Below are positions 61,602 to 64,000 of a DNA stretch of 64,000 nt, in pieces (within the stretch, counting starts at the first letter, position 1; each line of letters starts with the position of its first letter). The stretch covers positions 62,001 to 126,000 of the forward strand of contig JBGUOH010000003.1 in the NCBI GenBank assembly GCA_045117995.1, written 5' to 3'. This DNA is from RUG14515 sp045117995 (lineage in GTDB: Bacteria; Bacillota_I; Bacilli_A; RFN20; CAG-826). The notes beneath the pieces were generated by a model that was given only the letters and a program-made list of their open reading frames with translations, was not told the DNA's origin and made no database searches. The position numbers were made by a program, and so were the translations under genes.

Positions 61602-63524
61602 ATGAAAAAAGCAAAAATCTTAACAGTATTGGGCGTGATGTTAGCGATGTCAATGACAGGTTGTAAAGGCGGAAAGACAAGTGAAGAGACTCAAAAGCCA
61701 TCATCTTCCGCTGAACCATCAACAGTTCAACCAACAAGTCAACCAACATCTCAACCAACAAGTCAACCAACATCTCAACCAACATCTCAACCAACATCTC
61801 AACCAGCAAGTACAACTTCTTCTGAAGAGCCACCAGCTCCTCAACACACACATGACTTCAAGAAAGTCGAAAACGAAGAATACCCACAAGCTGAAGGTGC
61901 TACAGCAACAGAATACTATGAATGTGCTGAAGACAAAGTTGGCGCTATTCAATGGGAAGCCAAGAACTATGATGCTTCTTCTTCAGAAATTGAAGCAACA
62001 GCCAATGATGGTTCCATCCGTTTCAATAGTTCACAACAAGCCAATGCTGCTGGTGACGGCGTTACCGGTGGTGCCCATTTAATTTACAAGATTAATGTTC
62101 ACGAAGCAGTCGCAAAAGCAGGCTTAGATTTCTATATCCAAGCTCACAACCAAAACAAAGCTATTTTCGACGCAGTCCCAGGTGACTCAGGCGCAGGTAA
62201 AGATTTCGTTGATGGCCAAGTCGTTGACGCTACAAAACGTTATGCCTTGTACGTCAATGATGTCAGAATTCCATTAGGTGATGATCCAGGCGCTTCCACA
62301 GCAAAAGCATGGTTCTCATTCCCAGTTGAATTCGCTCTTAACAAAGGTGTTAACAAGATTGAACTCGTCAGTATGGGTGGTTACAGAGCCAAAATGTACA
62401 ACTTCAGACTTACAGGTTTACCACACTATGAACACGTTGCTAATTACAAACCATTAGCTCAAAAACTTAATAGTGATGAAAAAGTCGTTACAGTCGGTGA
62501 AGATAAATTCCTCGGCAATAAAGCTATCGAAATCGCATTCAAAGATTTCCACGAAGCTCCAGTCAACCCAGATGGCACAAATCCTTGGTACATGAAGAAG
62601 AATAGCTTTGCTACATGGACAATCAATGTTGACAAAGCTATTGAAGGCGCTAAATTATACTTCTCCTTACAAGCTTCATCCCCAACCCACCTCGAAAGAC
62701 ATTTATTCAACGAAGCAAAATACAACGCTGAACATCCAGATGCTCCAGTTGCTCTTCCAGGCCAAAGCCCAGATACACTTGAAGAAGATGATTGGAGATA
62801 CGCTGTCGCCGTTGGCGAAACAAATTTCCCAATCTTAAACAACAACACATGGAAAGAAAGTGGTGTCTTAGAACAAAATAAACAATACTATGCATATTTT
62901 GCAGACATCAACTTATCCGCTGGTGCAAACGTCATTAAACTCACACAATGTAACATGGGTTACCGTATGAGATTCAACCAAAACGTTAGAATCGTTTACA
63001 ATACCGATGCTACAATCACTGGTGATGATTATGTCCCACCTGTTCCAAAAGTTAACTTCAAAGAATGGGTCAAAGATGACTTAACCGCTTGTATTCCAAA
63101 CGCTGCTAGCTTAACAAAAACAACTTATGCCAATGACATCGTTGGTTATAAGTGGAATAGTGCTACAAACGCTAAAGCCGCCTTCACATATGAAGCCGCT
63201 GAAGCTGGCAAAGTTACATTCAGATTATTACTTAGTGCCAAAAAAGGTAACGAAGCCAATACAACATTCTGGATTTACAATAACGCTGCTAAAACAAAAG
63301 TGTACTTAAACGACGTTGAAATTCCTGCTCCAGCAGAAAACTTCAATATGGCCGCTTGTACACAAGAATCTGCAACTGCTAAAGATGGTACCTCCACAAT
63401 GATGGAACCAGTTTGGTTCGATATCGCTGATGTCGATTTAATCCAAGGTGCAAACACCATTAGAGTTGAATTCATCGCTGGTAGTTACAGCTACTTCCTC
63501 TGTGGTGCTGCATTAGCTAGATAA
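61602..63524 (+). CDS. Large lipoprotein with Gln-Pro-Thr-Ser repeat linker and three similar beta modules
   Basis: 640 residues from ATG 61602; the longer reading frame from 61479 adds 41 residues without a signal peptide and is rejected. Signal peptide MKKAKILTVLGVMLAMSMTGC, Cys21. Residues about 25-80 are a Ser/Thr/Pro/Gln linker with seven QPTS-type repeats. Three modules follow (about 85-270, 275-470, 480-640), each with a pattern such as YALYVNDVRIPL / YAVAVGETNFPI / TKVYLNDVEIPA and KGVNKIELVSMGG / AGANVIKLTQCNMG / QGANTIRVEFIAG. They resemble CBM6/CBM35-type carbohydrate-binding folds; no catalytic residues are evident. Probably binds a glycan at the surface (inference). Confidence 0.78.
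   Translation: MKKAKILTVLGVMLAMSMTGCKGGKTSEETQKPSSSAEPSTVQPTSQPTSQPTSQPTSQPTSQPTSQPASTTSSEEPPAPQHTHDFKKVENEEYPQAEGATATEYYECAEDKVGAIQWEAKNYDASSSEIEATANDGSIRFNSSQQANAAGDGVTGGAHLIYKINVHEAVAKAGLDFYIQAHNQNKAIFDAVPGDSGAGKDFVDGQVVDATKRYALYVNDVRIPLGDDPGASTAKAWFSFPVEFALNKGVNKIELVSMGGYRAKMYNFRLTGLPHYEHVANYKPLAQKLNSDEKVVTVGEDKFLGNKAIEIAFKDFHEAPVNPDGTNPWYMKKNSFATWTINVDKAIEGAKLYFSLQASSPTHLERHLFNEAKYNAEHPDAPVALPGQSPDTLEEDDWRYAVAVGETNFPILNNNTWKESGVLEQNKQYYAYFADINLSAGANVIKLTQCNMGYRMRFNQNVRIVYNTDATITGDDYVPPVPKVNFKEWVKDDLTACIPNAASLTKTTYANDIVGYKWNSATNAKAAFTYEAAEAGKVTFRLLLSAKKGNEANTTFWIYNNAAKTKVYLNDVEIPAPAENFNMAACTQESATAKDGTSTMMEPVWFDIADVDLIQGANTIRVEFIAGSYSYFLCGAALAR
61728..61811 (+). repeat. 12-base tandem repeat (seven units) coding for Gln-Pro-Thr-Ser
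   Basis: Seven 12-base units alternate CAACCAACAAGT and CAACCAACATCT, the last with one change. They encode the lipoprotein linker and keep frame. Slippage could change linker length between strains. Confidence 0.9.
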
Positions 63525-63556
63525 TCAGTTAATAAGTTATCATTAATTTAAACAAT

Positions 63557-63587
63557 AACCAGGCGCTTCGGTGCCTGGTTTTGTTTT
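63557..63587 (+). terminator. Terminator after the triple-module lipoprotein
   Basis: A 10-base stem AACCAGGCGC (63557-63566) with GTGCCTGGTT (63571-63580), TTCG loop, then TTGTTTT. Confidence 0.88.
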
Positions 63588-63702
63588 GCTCTCATCTAAA
63601 CTTTTTAGCGCATATGCACACAATAAACTTATTTAAAAAGTAGAATAATCCTATTCATATTATCTAAATAGTGGAAAAATAATCTCATAAGAGGTACATA
63701 AC

Positions 63703-64000
63703 ATGAAAAAACAATCTTTCTTTGTTTTGTTGCTCAGTGCATTTATTTTAACTGGTTGTGTTAACGAATCTAGCAAACCTGCTTCTGAGTCAAAAGAGCC
63801 AGAATCAACTCAACAACAAACCAGTAATAGTGGTGAGCAATCCAATCCATCATCTCAAACATCACAATCATCTACTCCAAGTAGTTCAAAATCCTCATCA
63901 TCTTCTCAAGCCGGTCCAAGTGGTACAGCCTTAAGCCTTACCGCTCCTGAAAATGATATCCATACTGATCTACAGTATTCATATCTCAAGGATCCAGATT
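63703..64000 (+). CDS. Lipoprotein (partial, C-terminus outside window)
   Basis: The reading frame from ATG 63703, behind AAGAGGT, runs off the right edge after about 99 residues. Signal peptide with lipobox LTGC (Cys24), then a Ser/Thr/Gln/Pro linker to about residue 78, then a folded part beginning SLTAPENDIHTDLQY. It resembles the previous gene in build, but the linker is different. Function unknown. Confidence 0.82.
   Translation, partial: MKKQSFFVLLLSAFILTGCVNESSKPASESKEPESTQQQTSNSGEQSNPSSQTSQSSTPSSSKSSSSSQAGPSGTALSLTAPENDIHTDLQYSYLKDPD

Noticed and set aside
61728..61811. Short tandem repeats as a CRISPR-like array
   Set aside because: Units are 12 bases, contiguous without spacers, and encode an in-frame protein linker.

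Overview
The window is about 64 kb of AT-rich, gene-dense chromosome from a Gram-positive bacterium of the low-GC Bacillota/Mycoplasmatota type, probably an uncultured gut or rumen Bacilli lineage. The reasons are conserved blocks in Bacillus-like order (pth-mfd-rqcP-tilS-ftsH-dusB-lysS, rpsF-ssb-rpsR, gdpP-rplI-dnaB-walJ-rlmH), many lipobox lipoproteins with Ser/Thr/Pro/Gln linkers, type III glutamine synthetase, strong AGGAGG ribosome-binding sites and rho-independent terminators. TGA is used as a stop, so the mycoplasma code does not apply. The taxonomy is inference; no rRNA or tRNA gene was found. I saw no phage, insertion sequence or CRISPR array.

Region 1 (1-12.9 kb): a truncated LysR regulator diverges from a PLP aminotransferase. 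A co-directional nitrogen/amidation cluster follows: pyrG, guaA, glnN (GSIII), purB, purA, glmS, gdhA. The aminotransferase and pyrG promoters share a long similar sequence with a LysR-type inverted repeat. Region 2 (12.9-14.65 kb): an AbiEi/AbiEii type IV toxin-antitoxin pair with palindromic operators. Region 3 (14.85-17.9 kb): an amino-sugar operon whose first gene fuses a Cro/CI helix-turn-helix to a complete phosphoglucosamine mutase, followed by a hexapeptide-repeat (GlmU-like) protein and nagB. Region 4 (17.9-34.35 kb): a NERD-domain protein, glycosyltransferases, a methyltransferase-like protein, a membrane-anchored unknown, a low-molecular-weight phosphatase, a heterodimeric ABC exporter, UDP-galactopyranose mutase, and a popT-like/galK/MFS/GH2 galactoside operon.

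Region 5 (34.4-46.1 kb): pth, mfd, rqcP, tilS, ftsH, dusB and lysS, then a 516-base gap, then rpsF-ssb-rpsR. The gap holds terminators, an RNA with strand-specific G-U pairing, a small hydrophobic reading frame and a good antisense promoter; it is the best candidate here for something undescribed. Region 6 (46.2-52.9 kb): accessory genes lying where related Bacilli usually run from rpsR towards gdpP: an M48 protease, small lipoprotein and membrane proteins, a CBS protein, an iron-type alcohol dehydrogenase, a thioesterase, and lipoprotein forms of a mutarotase and an SGNH hydrolase. Region 7 (53.0-58.6 kb): gdpP, rplI, dnaB, walJ, rlmH and a small unknown. The gdpP promoter has the same 14-base core at the same place as the CBS gene promoter. 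Region 8 (58.6-64 kb): a membrane protein, xylose isomerase, and two lipoproteins, one with three similar modules behind a Gln-Pro-Thr-Ser repeat. Several genes appear to be transcribed without, or nearly without, a 5' leader.
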